DNA of 64,000 bases from Diphasiastrum complanatum (Eukaryota; Streptophyta; Lycopodiopsida; Lycopodiales; Lycopodiaceae). Positions within the stretch are counted from its first letter, which is position 1; each line of letters starts with the position of its first letter. Below are positions 10,829 to 22,267 of this stretch, in pieces. Made by a program: the position numbers and the translations under genes. The stretch covers positions 3,814,620 through 3,878,619 of the forward strand of contig CM055097.1 in NCBI GenBank assembly GCA_029204225.1, read 5' to 3'. The notes beneath the pieces are model-generated. The model saw only the letters and a list, made by a program, of their open reading frames with translations. It searched no databases and was not told where the DNA came from.

Positions 10829-11570
10829 ATACTAATTTATGAATAATAAATAATGTTAAATGACAATGGAAGTATATCTACATATGAATTGAGCAAGCAT
10901 CACAACATTCAGAGATTGCATACATTGAGCAGAAGAACTATTACTTGTCTATATTACCAAAATCAAGTATATATCAATGATCCTTTTTAAGCGTTGTCTG
11001 TTTTCCAGATCAGCGCGCGGAGGTAAGAGATGTATTTTCCCTTAACAGGAACTAGCTACTTCTAGCACGAAATCATTGGTTTGATAATATGCATAAGCTA
11101 CTACAGGACTACATTCATCGACCTCTTTCTCTCATACATGCTTTGTGTATGCTTCTTACTTTTTCTCCTGTTCTATTTGTATTCGACCTCGTATAGCATG
11201 CTTGGTCTGATTACAAGAACTAAATTAGCTAAGCATTACAAGATAGTTTAAGTAAAAACATCAGCTAACTACATCTTGCTACTTTGCTTAACTACAAGGC
11301 CTTAACGGTTGAGCCGTGACATTCAAACTGTCACGCTTGTCAACCTTTGATGAAGTACTCGACGTTTGACGTGGCTGGCTCGACTTTTGGCTTTGGCACA
11401 TTTCTAGGGTTGAGTCCTCGTCGATCACTTCGATGACTTCAGACACTTCGGGGACTTCGGCTTTTGGGGACTGGTTTGCCTTCATTGCCTTTGTTGTCTT
11501 TGGCCATTTAGGCCACTTCAGCTGAGTCTTGACTTCGGTGTCATCGATGACTTTGGTTGAGATTGGTAAT
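10829..11570 (-). repeat. Copia LTR fragment, inverted copy of 27065-27794
   Basis: The reverse complement runs nearly collinear with 27065-27794, including AAAAAGGATCATTGATATAT, the microsatellite-free middle and the GC-richer CCGAAGTC array at its right end (11400-11560). Several small indels and many substitutions separate the two. No second LTR or internal region accompanies it on the left, where the transposon end at 10790 lies about 40 bp away, so it is a truncated or solo LTR. Confidence 0.75.
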
Positions 11571-11955
11571 GAGTTTTTCATATGATTTACATTGAAATGA
11601 TCAAGTGATTGTTGAATACAATTTAAAAAAAAAATTGTTCCACATAAAACAAGTATAAAAAGGAGTGTAATAAATATTGGAATCGAAGATTTGTTGGAAT
11701 GCGAAATGCAATGTGCAACTGCAAATTTCGATCTTCAAAGTTCAAATTTTATTCAAGAGATAGGCATAATCTCCTAGTTTATATATCTTGGAAGGAAATT
11801 GCCACTTCCATGACAACTAACTCAACTGACAACTAACACATATTTTCAACAAATTTCCGTTTCCAATTTTTAATCACATTAGACAAAAAGCATTTAAAAA
11901 CAATCATAAAAAATGCAGGGAAGCAATGTTAGGAGAAACAAATACTGAATACTCT
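11570..11955. repeat. repeat block A, direct copy at 22862-23243
   Basis: From TGAGTTTTTCATATGAT onward about 380 bp match 22862-23243 in the same orientation with scattered substitutions. The shared part includes GGCATAATCTCCTAGTTTAT. It ends where the copies diverge after AAACAAATA. No gene is seen inside. Confidence 0.8.
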
Positions 11956-12189
11956 ATTGAATATGTTTTTGAAACTATAAGAAATATACTAGGAACAAGA
12001 AATGCTAAACTAAAATATTCATATGCTGAAAAATTGCCAATTTCTGAAATTCGTTTTTGCTTAGTATATGAATGTTGGCGCAATTGTTGTATATGAAGAA
12101 ACTTAATGTTTCTACCCACAAGGCGCTTTTAGCTTATGAGCCTTTACCTATAGAAATACACGAGACTACATAGAAATACCACAAATCTA

Positions 12190-12268
12190 CATAGGTAGCA
12201 ACCGAAGTCATCGACTCAACCGAAGTCATCGACTCGGCCGAAGTCCCCGACGCCAATTAGTTGCCTTT
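12190..12268. repeat. short CCGAAGTC tandem, stray LTR-like piece
   Basis: AACCGAAGTCATCGACTC occurs twice in a row, then CGGCCGAAGTCCCCGACGCC. The last part is nearly identical to the start of the LTR at 27037. It lies between blocks A and C and is probably the edge of a deleted LTR. Confidence 0.5.
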
Positions 12269-12269
12269 A

Positions 12270-12834
12270 CATTTTCACTAGTGTCTATTTTTTTTGTTGG
12301 TATATTTTGAATTCCTATTACAAATCATTATTTGCATTTTAAAACACACACATTTTTTCAAAAACGATAAATTTTGGACATTAACATTTTCAAGAGAACA
12401 ATGTTAAAATAGATATGGCAATACAAGAAAATGAATCCATAGATATAATCATTTCTATAATATTGGTATTCCATTCAAATTCTAAGTTATTGTATGCATA
12501 AAATAGATCCCAACATGAATATCACATTGCACATGAAATTAGAATTAGTACATACCTTTTTTTGCAGCTTCTTGCTAATGCTAACAATAGAGAACGAGGA
12601 AACTTCGACACTCCTATTATGTACGAAATTCAAGGAGTTTTAAGGCATGCCTACAAAACCAAGTAATTCGGAAAATAAAGGTCAAAATCAATTTCTGAAA
12701 CATCATAAATCTACCCATAATCTCTAAAGCATACCCTTTAGATGCAAGCATTTTGTCATACCTTATTGAACAACATTCCACCTTAAGATTTATGAGCCTT
12801 ATATCATACACGGTTTGCATACCTTGGTAAAGAC
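12270..12834. repeat. repeat block C, inverted copy at 22268-22861
   Basis: The reverse complement of this block matches 22268-22861 almost end to end, for example GCATGCCTTAAAACTCCTTG on the other strand. The copy is inverted while neighbouring block A is direct, so the 22.3-23.2 kb locus is a rearranged mosaic of this one. Confidence 0.8.
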
Positions 12835-12973
12835 GCGTAAGAGGAGAGGACAAAACAAAAATAGTCAACACTACATCAAGATTGAAAGTATATGTGAATG
12901 CAGCTCCCATGAAAGCTTGAAAAAATGGATAGATTGTTTTTACAAATACCTTTTCACGATCGACGATGATCAA
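12617..12973 (-). pseudogene. unrecognised host-like gene fragment
   Basis: The 118-residue frame starts MIIVDREKVFVKTIYPFF and has two hydrophobic stretches (about residues 17-42 and 90-108) that could be membrane segments. On the minus strand a pyrimidine-poor TTTTGTAG|GC near 12645 resembles an acceptor, suggesting captured exon-intron sequence. I cannot name the family. Only the part below 12834 is duplicated at 22.3 kb, where the frame is also partly open. Confidence 0.35.
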
Positions 12974-12989
12974 AGGATGAGCTGGAAAA

Positions 12990-14912
12990 TGGGATTTTGG
13001 GAGGCCTGGATTGCACGGCTGCTACTGTTGCCACAACTGCTGCAGCCAATGACATCTTCCTACTGCTTCTAACTTGCAATTGAAAATAAATAACTTGCAG
13101 GCGTAGTTGAAGGAAGATTTAGATGTCAACTCTGGAACGTCAGCATAGGTGTGTCCATTCCAGAAGCCACTGCTTCAATATTTCGTGGTTGCATTTCACA
13201 AACACACGATTTCAGATGTCTGAAACATCTGATTGGAGAAATGACTCTTAGCTGGATCAGGAAGGGATTTGGATGAGATTAGATTTGTTTCCACATCAAA
13301 GTTCATGCCTGGCACACAACTATCTGTGGGGTGATCAAAGCTTTGCCATATTGCTCTCCCTGTTATGTGGGCGAGAATAAGATTCTCGCTTTCTTCCATC
13401 AGCATTGAGGTGATGTTCATTCCACTTGTACCACTCATCCAGACAATTGTTTGATCAAGATTAGAGATGAATAAGTTGCCATCTCTGGATAATCTAAAAA
13501 ATGCACCATCCTTGGCGAGCTTGTTTTTGTTAGCCACCCAAACATGTGCAGTGATCGGAATTTTGAAATAAGATATTCCCAAATAATTTCGATGGCACTT
13601 GCTCTGAAGCAAAACCAGAATCCACCAGAATCCAGCAATACATTTCCAGCCACCGCCAGAACCAGCAAACTACAGACGTTGCCACTTTCATGGATCATTG
13701 ATGCAGGTATTAGTTATATTTTTAAGGAAATAGTCTCAAGAAAACATCATCATGGATTATCTATATTGGATCTAAGAAGTTATTTTTTTACCTACTAATC
13801 TGCACTCTTAAAGTCTACAGCTTTGTGCTCTTATTGTCTACATATATACACTGATAATAGACAGTGTGGCTGCACGAAGTCCTATCACTTCAAACAAACA
13901 GTGACAACCTCAGAATGCTGCAAACCGAGGAGAGGACTTGTTTTTGCGCTCTAATTGTCTACATATATGTGCTCTTGAGAGGATCTGTTTTTGTGCTCTT
14001 ATTGTCTGCATATATGCGCTCTTGATGATGAACATCATGGTTGCATAAAGTACCTTCACTTCGAACACTTCAAACAAACAGTGAAGGCCTCACAACTCTG
14101 CAAACCAACGAGAGGATGTTTTGATCACAAAATCAAAAGCCAAGAAATGAGAGTAAAAGCAAGCAGCAGATGGAATCCCTCGTAAACGTGACCCCTGATC
14201 CACGAGGCTGACATGCACAACTTCCACGTATTAAATCATTATTTCTTATTCTCCAAATAAAACCAATATAAGTTTGAAACATGGTTCGTTTTGCTCTCAA
14301 AAAGGGCATAACACAGTTGTAGGGTAAAATTGTAAAGATGAAATGGTCGTGGGATTGGAAATTTTTTTATACTTACCTGTGCAAATGATTTCTTTATCAT
14401 CTTAACATTGTTGCATATGCTTCTCTACTGATGCTAAGAAAATTACATGCCCTTTAAACCAATGTAGTGTCCAATATTTTTCCAACTTCATTCATAATGC
14501 TATCAATAACTGAAGCCTTAATCTTTTTCATTTTGTTATTGTTTAATATTAATTTCATAGATTTAGAAGCTAAAATAGTATCTAGTGAGTTTCCAATGGA
14601 AATCTCGGTCTTCAGCAACCAATGTTGATCTGCATTGCAAATATAATGTTCATAAAAAAGTCAGTAGAGATTAGGACACTCATAGTATTTACGGTAGCAT
14701 AATAACCTAAACTGTGAGTGGAAATTAATAAATAACAAAACTAGTAATTATGATTGAATCAAAAAGTTCAACCAATATTAAACCAAATAAGTTATAACTT
14801 ACTTGAATGCATGAATTCTTCTTTTTCGACAACCTCCTCTGGATGATAGATCACATATATCCTTGGTAACCAGTCTTTTCCTCGTGTTGTTTTTTACCTT
14901 TCTGTTGAGCAA
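12990..14912. repeat. duplicated host-fragment block, copy 1
   Basis: This block, from AATGGGATTTTGGGAGGC to CTGTTGAGCAAATC, is repeated in the same orientation at 28588-31440. There a TRIM interrupts it. It holds a B-lectin fragment and two exons of an unknown gene, plus three near-repeats of GTGCTCTTATTGTCTACATA around 13825-14030. Flanks on both sides differ between the copies. The carrier of the duplication is not evident; I see no Helitron ends. Confidence 0.8.
13196..13700 (-). pseudogene. B-lectin domain fragment of a G-type lectin receptor kinase
   Basis: The minus-strand frame reads like a bulb-type lectin domain. It has YLGISYFKIP, HVWVANKNK, LSRDGNLFISN, then ILAHITGRAIWQSFDHPTDS and a PGMNFDVETN end. 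These correspond to the family blocks YLGIWYKKIP, VWVANR, DGNLV, and LWQSFDHPTDTLLPG. Full receptor kinases add S-locus, PAN and kinase domains; none follow here, and the frame stops at 13196. A homologous fragment lies at 28.7-30.2 kb. It is a captured or decayed gene piece. Confidence 0.8.
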
Positions 14913-15317
14913 ATCATATCTTTAACAAGAGACAAATATGAGATACACATGGAATGCAATTTTTATTTCATCATTACTAGTTGTAAAATGACGCAAAGAA
15001 GATTTCAATGTATGAATCTCTTTCTTGAACATCTCATTTTTTTCCAAACAAGTTTTCAACTTTGTAGATTTTTTTTCACACTCCTTTGATATTTTCCTTA
15101 ATTCCTCTTCCAAATAATGTATTCTTTGCATTGAATGTGCATTCCCATAGAGTTTCAAATTCTCAAAATAACCCAAAAGGCCATTTTTGCCATGACACAT
15201 ATAGATTATCAATTGAGTTACCAAATGAAAATCCGGATGTTGCAATGAATATGGAAATGTCACTCCTAATCTAAATTTTTGAGTGTTCCCAACTATTCGG
15301 AGATAATACTTCAGCAT
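14377..15317 (-). pseudogene. three-exon remnant of an unrecognised gene
   Basis: On the minus strand an ORF at 14922-15317 has a likely coiled coil (IHYLEEELRKISKECEKK and following). Next comes a 99-nt exon at 14803-14901 bounded by CAACAG and GTAAGT and encoding RKRLVTKDICDLSS and GGCRKRRI. A third exon at 14377-14629 is bounded by AATGCAG and GTAAGT and encodes ISIGNSLDTIL and LSISREAYATM. The 99-nt exon and third exon recur at 30876-31429. An 11-nt deletion and a nonsense codon break this copy's third exon. I do not recognise the family. Confidence 0.5.
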
Positions 15318-15793
15318 TTTGAAAATTAGACTTTAACTGTTGTTAAGCACCCATGACGTTTGATGTGACTAAAATAAGGTAGATTCATTTTCATGGAAAG
15401 TAGTGTGGGAAGATGCATAAAGAAGTTAGAAAATAAAATTTTAATTACTTTATAGTTATTTCTCTCTCTCCTACATGGCATTTCTTATAGGGACCTCTTT
15501 GGGCCCATATTTTCTCTAATGTGAGTCACTTCCACTTGCTTACCCTTCTCATCATATGTAAGCGTAGATGGCTTTTGTCTTTCCCTTGAGGATCTTCTTA
15601 GAAAATTTCATAAGATTGTAGGTTGATCATTTGTTGATAAAGTACCTTCCATGTTATGTGTTGATTTGCTAGGTTTGGTGCAAGAAAGAGATTTGAGAGG
15701 TTCCATATCTTTGTGATGTCTTCTTGAGTTAATTTGTTGACATTCAAGGGAGTGATTTGTGCATTGTAATAGGTTGAAAGAGAAGATTGTAAC

Positions 15794-16675
15794 ATGGCAA
15801 CATCAAGTGGCTTCATGTTGGAAGGCAATGATAGGCTTACCTCAACAAATTATTCTACCTGGAAGGTGAGAATGGAGTCTCTCCTTGAGATGAATGATTT
15901 AATGGACATTTTTGTAGGTGTGAAGGAAAGACCTTTGGCATCTCAAGAACAATTGAGGTATGACAAGATGGAAAAGAAATCTCTACATGTGATCAAGATG
16001 AATGTTACGAATGAACTTCTCAAGGAAGTTGGTAAGTGTACTTCATCAAGTGAGTCTTGGGAAGCTTTGAAGAAGCTTTTTGAATCTAAGTCTACATCAA
16101 GGATACTAACCCTTAGGAGGCAAATCTTTAAAATTATGCAAAAGAAGGATGAAACTACTCATGCTTTTGTTTTGAGGGTTAAGGCATTCAATGATGAGTT
16201 AGCATGTATTGAGGAAAACATTAAGGAAGTAGAACTTGTTCAAGTTGTTCTTCTTAATGGCTTGTTGGATGATCATGCTAATCTTGTTCAAAATTTTGCT
16301 ATTTAAAAGAATTTTCCAAGTATGGTGGATTTGCAAGATATCTTGGTGAATGAGGAGTTTAGGCCTCTATCAAGAGGAGGTGCATCTTCTACATCTCAAG
16401 TTGGAGAGGAGGAAGCTATGTTCATCAAGGGCAAGTGGTCTAAAGGGCAAGATCAAGGTGAGGCTTCTACTTTTGTTGGCAAGAGGAAAGATAGAAATAA
16501 GCTAAAATGTTTCTACTGTGGAGTCAAAGGACATTTTGCTAGTGAGTGCTTCAAGAAAACTAGAGATCAAGATGAGAAGAAAGGCAGTTTCACTTTTGAT
16601 GAGGATGGTGTTGGTGATCAAACCCCAAATTATGATATTTTTTGGATGTCTTCTTGTTTGCTAACCAATGATTGA
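15794..16675 (+). pseudogene. gag: Copia gag (family 1)
   Basis: The frame starts MATSSGFMLEGNDRL, followed by NYSTWKVRMESLLE, the DUF4219-type opening of Copia gag. A UBN2-type helical region follows, with KTSTRILTLRR-like and ECIEENIKEVE-like stretches. A zinc knuckle CFYCGVKGHFASEC of correct C-x2-C-x4-H-x4-C spacing lies near residue 240. Gag packages element RNA into virus-like particles. One internal stop (16304) splits the frame, and a second stop closes it before the protease motif, so it cannot make Gag-Pol. Confidence 0.85.
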
Positions 16676-17137
16676 GATATTGATCCATGGTGGATTGAGA
16701 GTGGAGTAAGCTTTCATATGACATGTCACAAGAAGCACTTTACTTCTTTGGTGCCTTATGAAAGAGAAAAGAAGGTCATCAATATGGCCAATGGTGGTAA
16801 AGGTGTTATCAAGGGCATTGATAATTTTCCTATTTTTCTCTCATCTACAAACAAGAATGTTCATTTGAAGAATGTCTGGTTCATACCTTCCATTACTAAG
16901 AATGTGCTTAGTGTGTGTCAAATGGTTGACAAAGGGCTCAAAGTGAAATTTGTTGGTGATTCTTGTTTGATAAAAAAGAATGGAGTCTTGATTGCTCAAG
17001 GCAAGAGACAAGGTGAGCTCTACAAACTTGATGGATATGTTGTTTCTAATCATGGTGGTTTGAAGGAAAAGAAGCAAGTTGGTGAGCTTTGTTCAATGTC
17101 AAAGTCAGAAAGGTTGTCTTATTCTAGATCTAGCTGA
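16676..17137 (+). pseudogene. pol: Copia protease and pre-integrase region (family 1)
   Basis: The frame reads DIDPWWIESGVSFHMTCH, where a working aspartic protease has the triad D-S/T-G; here the first Asp is Glu (ESG). The pre-integrase part NVHLKNVWFIPSITKNVLSV follows. It is the same frame as gag, cut by the stop at 16673 and another at 17135. The sister copy at 31925 keeps DSG. Confidence 0.75.
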
Positions 17138-17883
17138 AGATGTAAGATGCATTTTCATTCAGTACATTTGGATGTACATTGTACTAGTTCTTTGAATATT
17201 GGAGGAGCAAAGATGTTTGTGACTTGAATTGATGACTTTAGTAGATATTGTTGGACTTATCTTCTAAAGGGTGAGTATTTCATATTTGATGTCTTGCACA
17301 AGTTCAAGAATGTTGTGGAAAGTCAATTCAACATGAAGATCAATTGCTTAAAGTTGGCAAATGAAAACCTATCAACAAATTTCAAAGAGGTTTGTGTGGC
17401 ACATGGGATTAAGAGGGAGCTTTCAAACTCAAAGGTTCTACATGGAGTGGAACAGAGGAAGGTCAATCTTTTTGAAAGAGCTAAACCCATGAGGGTGAAT
17501 GCAAATCTTCCTAAGTCATTTTGGGGTGAAGCTTTGATGTGTGCTAACTTTGTTTGCAATAGGTACTCAAATGAAGACTTGGATGGTAAGAGTTCATTTG
17601 AGGTTCTTTTGGTAAAAAGCCAAGGATGGAGCATTTGAAGATCCTTGGTAATACTTGTTATCTCAACTCATCTTTTAAATTCTTGAAGGGAATATTTGTT
17701 GTCTATACTAAAGTAAGGAAATCTTTTAGGGTTTACATTCCTAAATCAAAGAAAGTTCACATTTCTAAGGATGTTGTCTTTGAAGATGAGAATGTGGTCA
17801 AGCTTGATGTTGTTGCTGTTGATCAATCTAACATTTTTGGTGGTGATGAGGATGGTTCTTTGGATGGTGATTCTGGAGATTGA
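17138..17883 (+). pseudogene. pol: Copia integrase fragment (family 1)
   Basis: Motifs include HSVHLDVHCTSSLNI with the first catalytic Asp, IDDFSRYCW, then NENLSTNFKEVC where the canonical R-S-D-N-G-G-E-Y block should be. After that come ERAKPMRVNANLPKSFWGEA and NRYSNEDLDGKSSFEVL. The second catalytic Asp is lost, and the region with the catalytic Glu is altered. A register change occurs near 17630. It is clearly non-functional. Confidence 0.75.
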
Positions 17884-18265
17884 AATACACTCTTGAAAAG
17901 TCCAGCAACTCCAAACACAAGAGATCCAATTAGAAATAGGATTTCTACAAAAGTACAAAAAATTGAATCATTCACTTTCTATATGCAAATGCTACAAAGT
18001 TAATATAGGTTTTTGAAGAGTGCAATAAGACCTATTCAATGCAATTAAAGTCTCCGCATTCCACCAAGTATGGAGTGACATCGGCCTACTTAAAGTATTT
18101 TGCCCTATATTGAGTTTTGATCTACAAAAAATCAATTCTACACTTGAAAAATGCTTGATTTTTTAGTAGAAATCAATTTAGCTTGCTCTAGAATTGGTAA
18201 CTCCTCCAAATCCTTTGCTAAATCTGGATACTCCATCAATAACCCGCACCAAATCTCCGATACCA
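17881..18265 (-). mobile_element. Copia family 1 leader, inverted, with PBS
   Basis: This stretch matches 21784-22162 and 33104-33493. It ends on the right at TCCGATACCA, whose reverse complement TGGTATCGGA is a slightly mutated primer-binding site for initiator-Met tRNA, next to the LTR start at 18266. Its orientation is opposite to the gag-pol piece on its left, so 17881 is an inversion junction. Confidence 0.75.
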
Positions 18266-18552
18266 TGTGAAGAAAATCAAATCACTAAGATCCAATTTGC
18301 CTCTTGCACAATTAACAATGTAGACATCTAGCATCTACTTGCATAAAAGCTATAAACTCGATAAGAACTTGACCAAATAGCATATAAATGATAAAATGTT
18401 GTTTTGTCCATACAATGGCTGTACCATACCACCTTTCAAACGTGTGTATCCAATACACCACCGAAAATAGCATTCTACACACAAGAATTTAAGATATCAA
18501 CAAGACAATGCACATATGAGTATAGAAATCCAAAGAGATCACTTTCATAAGC

Positions 18553-18596
<44 letters not shown>

Positions 18597-18895
18597 CTCT
18601 TCCCACGCTTGTACACTATATATAACAAGTCCTTGACCTATTTGTATGTGCTTGTTAGAAAGTTCTAGATCTATTCTACCAATGGACTAGATTCAATGCA
18701 TCTAAATATTCAAATTTGAATTGGTTCAAACTCGACCTAAATACATTTCCCACACTTTTCAAAAGTGGTCATTCAAATAAACTTAGGCCTAAACAACTTT
18801 AAAAAGTTTATCTCTAAATCTAAAATGCATATTATTGGCCAAAATTGCCAATTGAACTAAACATGACTCAATTAAACTAGTTGATATTTCTCACA
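18266..18895 (-). repeat. LTR of Copia family 1
   Basis: The LTR is 630 bp, begins TGTGAAGAAAA and ends ATTTCTCACA on the plus strand, giving TG...CA ends on either strand. It is closely similar to 33494-34128. It contains a (GA)n tract at about 18555-18592 and a TATATATAAC-type sequence near 18615. The adjoining PBS on the left shows it is a 5' LTR for a minus-strand element. Confidence 0.85.
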
Positions 18896-19455
18896 TGCTC
18901 CACCTCTTCTCATCTCTTCTTGAAGCAATATTGAAATCAACTTTGACAATCTCATATTAGTTTGTGTAGTCACAAACATAGTCTGATGCTCATAAGTTTT
19001 AGGCAAGCTTGATAACATCGCCATAAATGCATCTTCATTTTCCACAATAGATCCTATAGAGGCCATCTTCTCAGAAGAGCCTTAAAGTCATTAATATTTT
19101 CTAACATACTAGTGGTTTCATTCATCATGAATGAGAAACAAACTTTTCTCAAAAATAATTTGGAGGTGACATCTTTATTTTTATATTGGTTAGTGAGAGA
19201 ATTCCAAGCTTCTTTTGAAGACTTGGCCAAACTAATGTGGAAGATCAATGAATCTTTCAGATTGAATGCTATGAAGCCTTTCCATCTCTTTGCTTCCATT
19301 TAGCAATGCCAAACAATATCAACTATGGGCATAAGCTTAGTCCCATTCACCACTACCCATAGACTCATTGCTAATAACATAATCCTCAACTTAAATCTCC
19401 ACATATGGAGATTACCTCCATCTAAATTCTCTACAATAGTTGAACTTGATTCCAT
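18872..19455 (-). pseudogene. gag: Copia gag of a second family (family 2)
   Basis: From the ATG at 19455 the minus strand encodes MESSSTIVENLDGGNLHMW, a stop near 19310, then KGFIAFNLKDSLIFHISLAK and FMMNETTSMLENINDFKALL. A segment with ILLQEEMRRGG ends at the family-1 LTR. This is the UBN2-type Copia gag pattern. It carries a nonsense codon and at least one frameshift. A homologous copy is at 34129-34690. The family-1 LTR seems to have inserted into or recombined with it. Confidence 0.75.
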
Positions 19456-19512
19456 AATTCTAAAATCGATATACACATAACAACTAAGAATGAAACTGAA
19501 CATCGATATCAA

Positions 19513-20420
19513 ATCGACTCTAGAAATCTGTCACTTCAAAAAATGCATACAAACAATTTAATTATAAATTAAGTGTGCTACAATGATCAATCTCGATGGA
19601 TTTGCACACATACAGAACCTACGGTCCAGTATATACTACCTTTTCTCTGCCATAAAATGAGTGTGCTACAATAATCTCAATTGACTTGCACACGCCATAT
19701 TTTTTCTCTACATTTTTTAGCATCTATATATACAACTTTAAGTACTAATCAAAAGAAACTTGAGTAACCTAGCATTAATTCAGTTTACTATAATCGACAG
19801 GCATTGATTGTCTAATATGATTCTGTCATGAAGAATGATCATGAAAATCGAAATTTGTTATTTTGATCATGACAGTCAAATTTCGATCTTGGGTCGAATT
19901 GAACAGAATTAATGTAGGTGTTTTGGTATCAATTCAAGTTCGATATCGAGCCGACCAAAGCTTATTTTCGACCCAAGGCTAATTTTAATCCAAAGCCTAT
20001 TTTGACCCAAAGTCGATTTGGACCCTATTTTTTTTATCTTCACTCGCTACTCTGCAAACTATCAAAATTTTAAAGTATTTCTGAGATTTGTCCTATGTGC
20101 ATAATTTGTGAGTAATTCTATAGTGTCTCAAAAATTGTCCAAAAACAAAGAACATGTACATTCGAAGAGGGACTGTACAACACTAACCAAATTCCAACAT
20201 ATCTTATGGCAAACTCAAGCAAAATCTCAATAGTCCGCAAAACCAAAAATACTAGTAAAAGGCCAAAGTCACTAAGGATACTTAGAATGGAAATAAAAAA
20301 ATGCAAAAGAAAAGCTGTGTAAAATTTTTTAACAAATCTTTCAAATGGCCTTCATCATTTCACTTTTCAATTGAAATGAATATGGCCTTAAGTACATAGG
20401 ACAACTTTACAAAACTAAGG
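19513..20420 (-). repeat. Copia family 2 leader/LTR, copy of 34740-35945
   Basis: Sequence from AATGCATACAAACAATTTA to about ACACCCTTTA closely matches 35128-35940. Shared words include GTGTGCTACAATGATCAATC and GATCATGACAGTCAAATTTC. It lacks about 375 bp (34757-35128) present in the other copy, including the PBS. No coding capacity is visible. Confidence 0.7.
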
Positions 20421-20429
20421 CACCCTTTA

Positions 20430-21198
20430 TAGAATGGAGTGGCCGAGAGGAAGAATAGAATCCTTTGTGAATGTGCCAAGGCAATGAGACTACATGCAAA
20501 TTTTCCTAAGTCTTTTTGGGGGGAATCTTTAGCATGTGCTAACTATCTTTGTAACTGGACAAGTGCCTACTTGGATGGTAAGACTCCTTTTGAGGTCCTT
20601 CATGGTAGAAGGCCGAGTGTCAAGCATTGTAGGATCTTCAGTTGTACTTGTTTTGTCAACATCACTCTTGATGATAGAACTAAAGAAGATCCTTCATTGA
20701 AAGAAAGGTGTGTTTGTTGGCTATAGTGAAGTAAGCAAGGCTTACAAGGTTTACATTGCTTCAACAAGAAAATTTCTCATTTCTAGAGATGTCATATTTG
20801 AAGAAGGCAATGTACCAAAGAAAGTTGGTGTTGATGAAACTAACAATCTTCATGTTATTTCTCCTAACTTTCTTGATGGTGATGGATCTATGGATGATGA
20901 TGGTGGAGATGCCTCTCCAAGTCAAGTTCTAAGAATATTCTCAAGGCAAAGTGAAAAGCCAACAAGACTTACATATGATTGGAAGGGTATGCAAGTTGTG
21001 GAAGGTACAAACACGGCTTTACTCACATGTTTTGGTACATCTTCTTGTGTAGATAATGTTATGCAAATGGATGGTTGCCTTCATGAAATGGATGTCATTT
21101 ATGGTTCTGGAAAACAGGTTTTGGTCAGTGGTTTTGATTGTCAAAAGGAAGATCAAGAGGTTGATCTTAATGTGCTTCATCAACACCTTGGAAATTGG
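20430..21198 (+). pseudogene. pol: Copia integrase C-terminus to RT linker fragment
   Basis: Frames at 20439-20726 and 20710-21201 read MAERKNRILCECAKAMR, then ANFPKSFWGESLACANYLCN and LHGRRPSVKHCRIFSC. They end in YKVYIASTRKFLISRDVIFE. The ERKNR block contains the catalytic Glu of Copia integrase. A one-base register change near 20710 splits it. It has the same domain order as 17460-17880 but a different family member. Nothing of RT follows. Confidence 0.8.
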
Positions 21199-21304
21199 TA
21201 ATTTGAAGCTAGTCAAGAGCATCAAAGAAGGATCAAATGGCCAAGTCACTAAGGATCTATTTCTACAGGCTATTGAAGACTCAAGTAAAGGCAAAAGGCT
21301 TTTT

Positions 21305-22267
21305 CAAAGCTTCCCAAGACTCACTTGATGAAGTACACTTACCAACTTCCTTGAGAAGTTCATTCGTAACATTCATCTTGATCACATGTAGAGCTTTCTT
21401 TTCCATCTTATCATACCTCAATTGTTATTGAGGTGCCAAAGGTCTTTCCTTCACACCTACAAAAATGTCCATTAGATCATTCATCTCAAGGAGAGACTCC
21501 ATTCTCACCTTCCAAGTAGAATAATTTGTTGAGATAAGCCTATCATTGCCTTCCAACATGAAGCCACTTGATGTTGCCATGTTACAATCTTCTCTTTCAA
21601 CCTATTACAACGCACAAAGCACTCCCTTGAATGTCAACAAATTTACTCAAGAAGAAATCACAAAGATATGGAACCTCCCAAATCTCTTTCTTGCACCAAA
21701 CCTAGCAAATCAACATATAACATGGAAGGTACTTTATCAACAAATGATCAACCTACAATCTTATGAGATTTTGTACTTTCTATGATTGAAATACACTCTT
21801 GAAAAGTCCAGAGACTCCAAACACAAGAGATCCAATTAGAAATAGGATTTCTACAAAAGTACAAAAAATTGAATCTTTTACTTTCTATATGCAAATGCTA
21901 CAAAGTTAATATAGATTCTTGAAGAGTGCAATAAAACCTATTCAATGCAATTAAAGTCTCCACATTCCACCAAGTATGGAGTGACATCGGCCTACTTCAA
22001 GTATTTTGCCCTATATTGAGTTTTGATCTACAAAAAATCAATTCTACACTTGAAAAATGCTTGATTTTTGAGTAGAAATCAATCTAGCTTGCCCTAGAAT
22101 TGGTAACTCCTCCAAATCCTTTGCTAAATCTGGCTACTCCTTCAATAACCGACACCAAAGCTCTGATACCATGTGAAGAAAGCATCTAAAAATTCAAATT
22201 TGAATTGGTTCAAACTCGAGCTAACTACTTTTCCCACACTTTTCAAAAGTGGTAATTCAAATAAACT
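21305..22267 (-). pseudogene. gag: Copia family 1 gag start, leader and truncated LTR, inverted
   Basis: The minus strand of 21305-21565 matches the first part of gag at 15794-16060. The plus-strand sequence of 21566-22162 is the leader with PBS complement GCTCTGATACCA at 22160-22171. The LTR then starts TGTGAAGAAA but jumps to its distal part, GCATCTAAAAATTC, losing about 430 bp. It breaks off at 22267 where block C begins. Confidence 0.8.

Larger units (their letters stand above)
15600..17883 (+). mobile_element. Copia retrotransposon fragment (family 1), gag to integrase, no 5' LTR
   Basis: The piece starts abruptly at about 15600 inside the 5' leader and runs through gag, protease, pre-integrase and part of integrase in essentially one frame. 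It then joins at 17881 to inverted leader and LTR sequence of the same family. The related minus-strand copy at 31441-33493 shows what is missing. In-frame stops include TAA at 16304 where the sister copy has CAA and TGA at 16673 where it has GGA. Confidence 0.85.

Noticed and set aside
12990..14912. Helitron capture unit
   Set aside because: No TC start, CTRR end or 3' hairpin could be placed at the duplicated block's borders.
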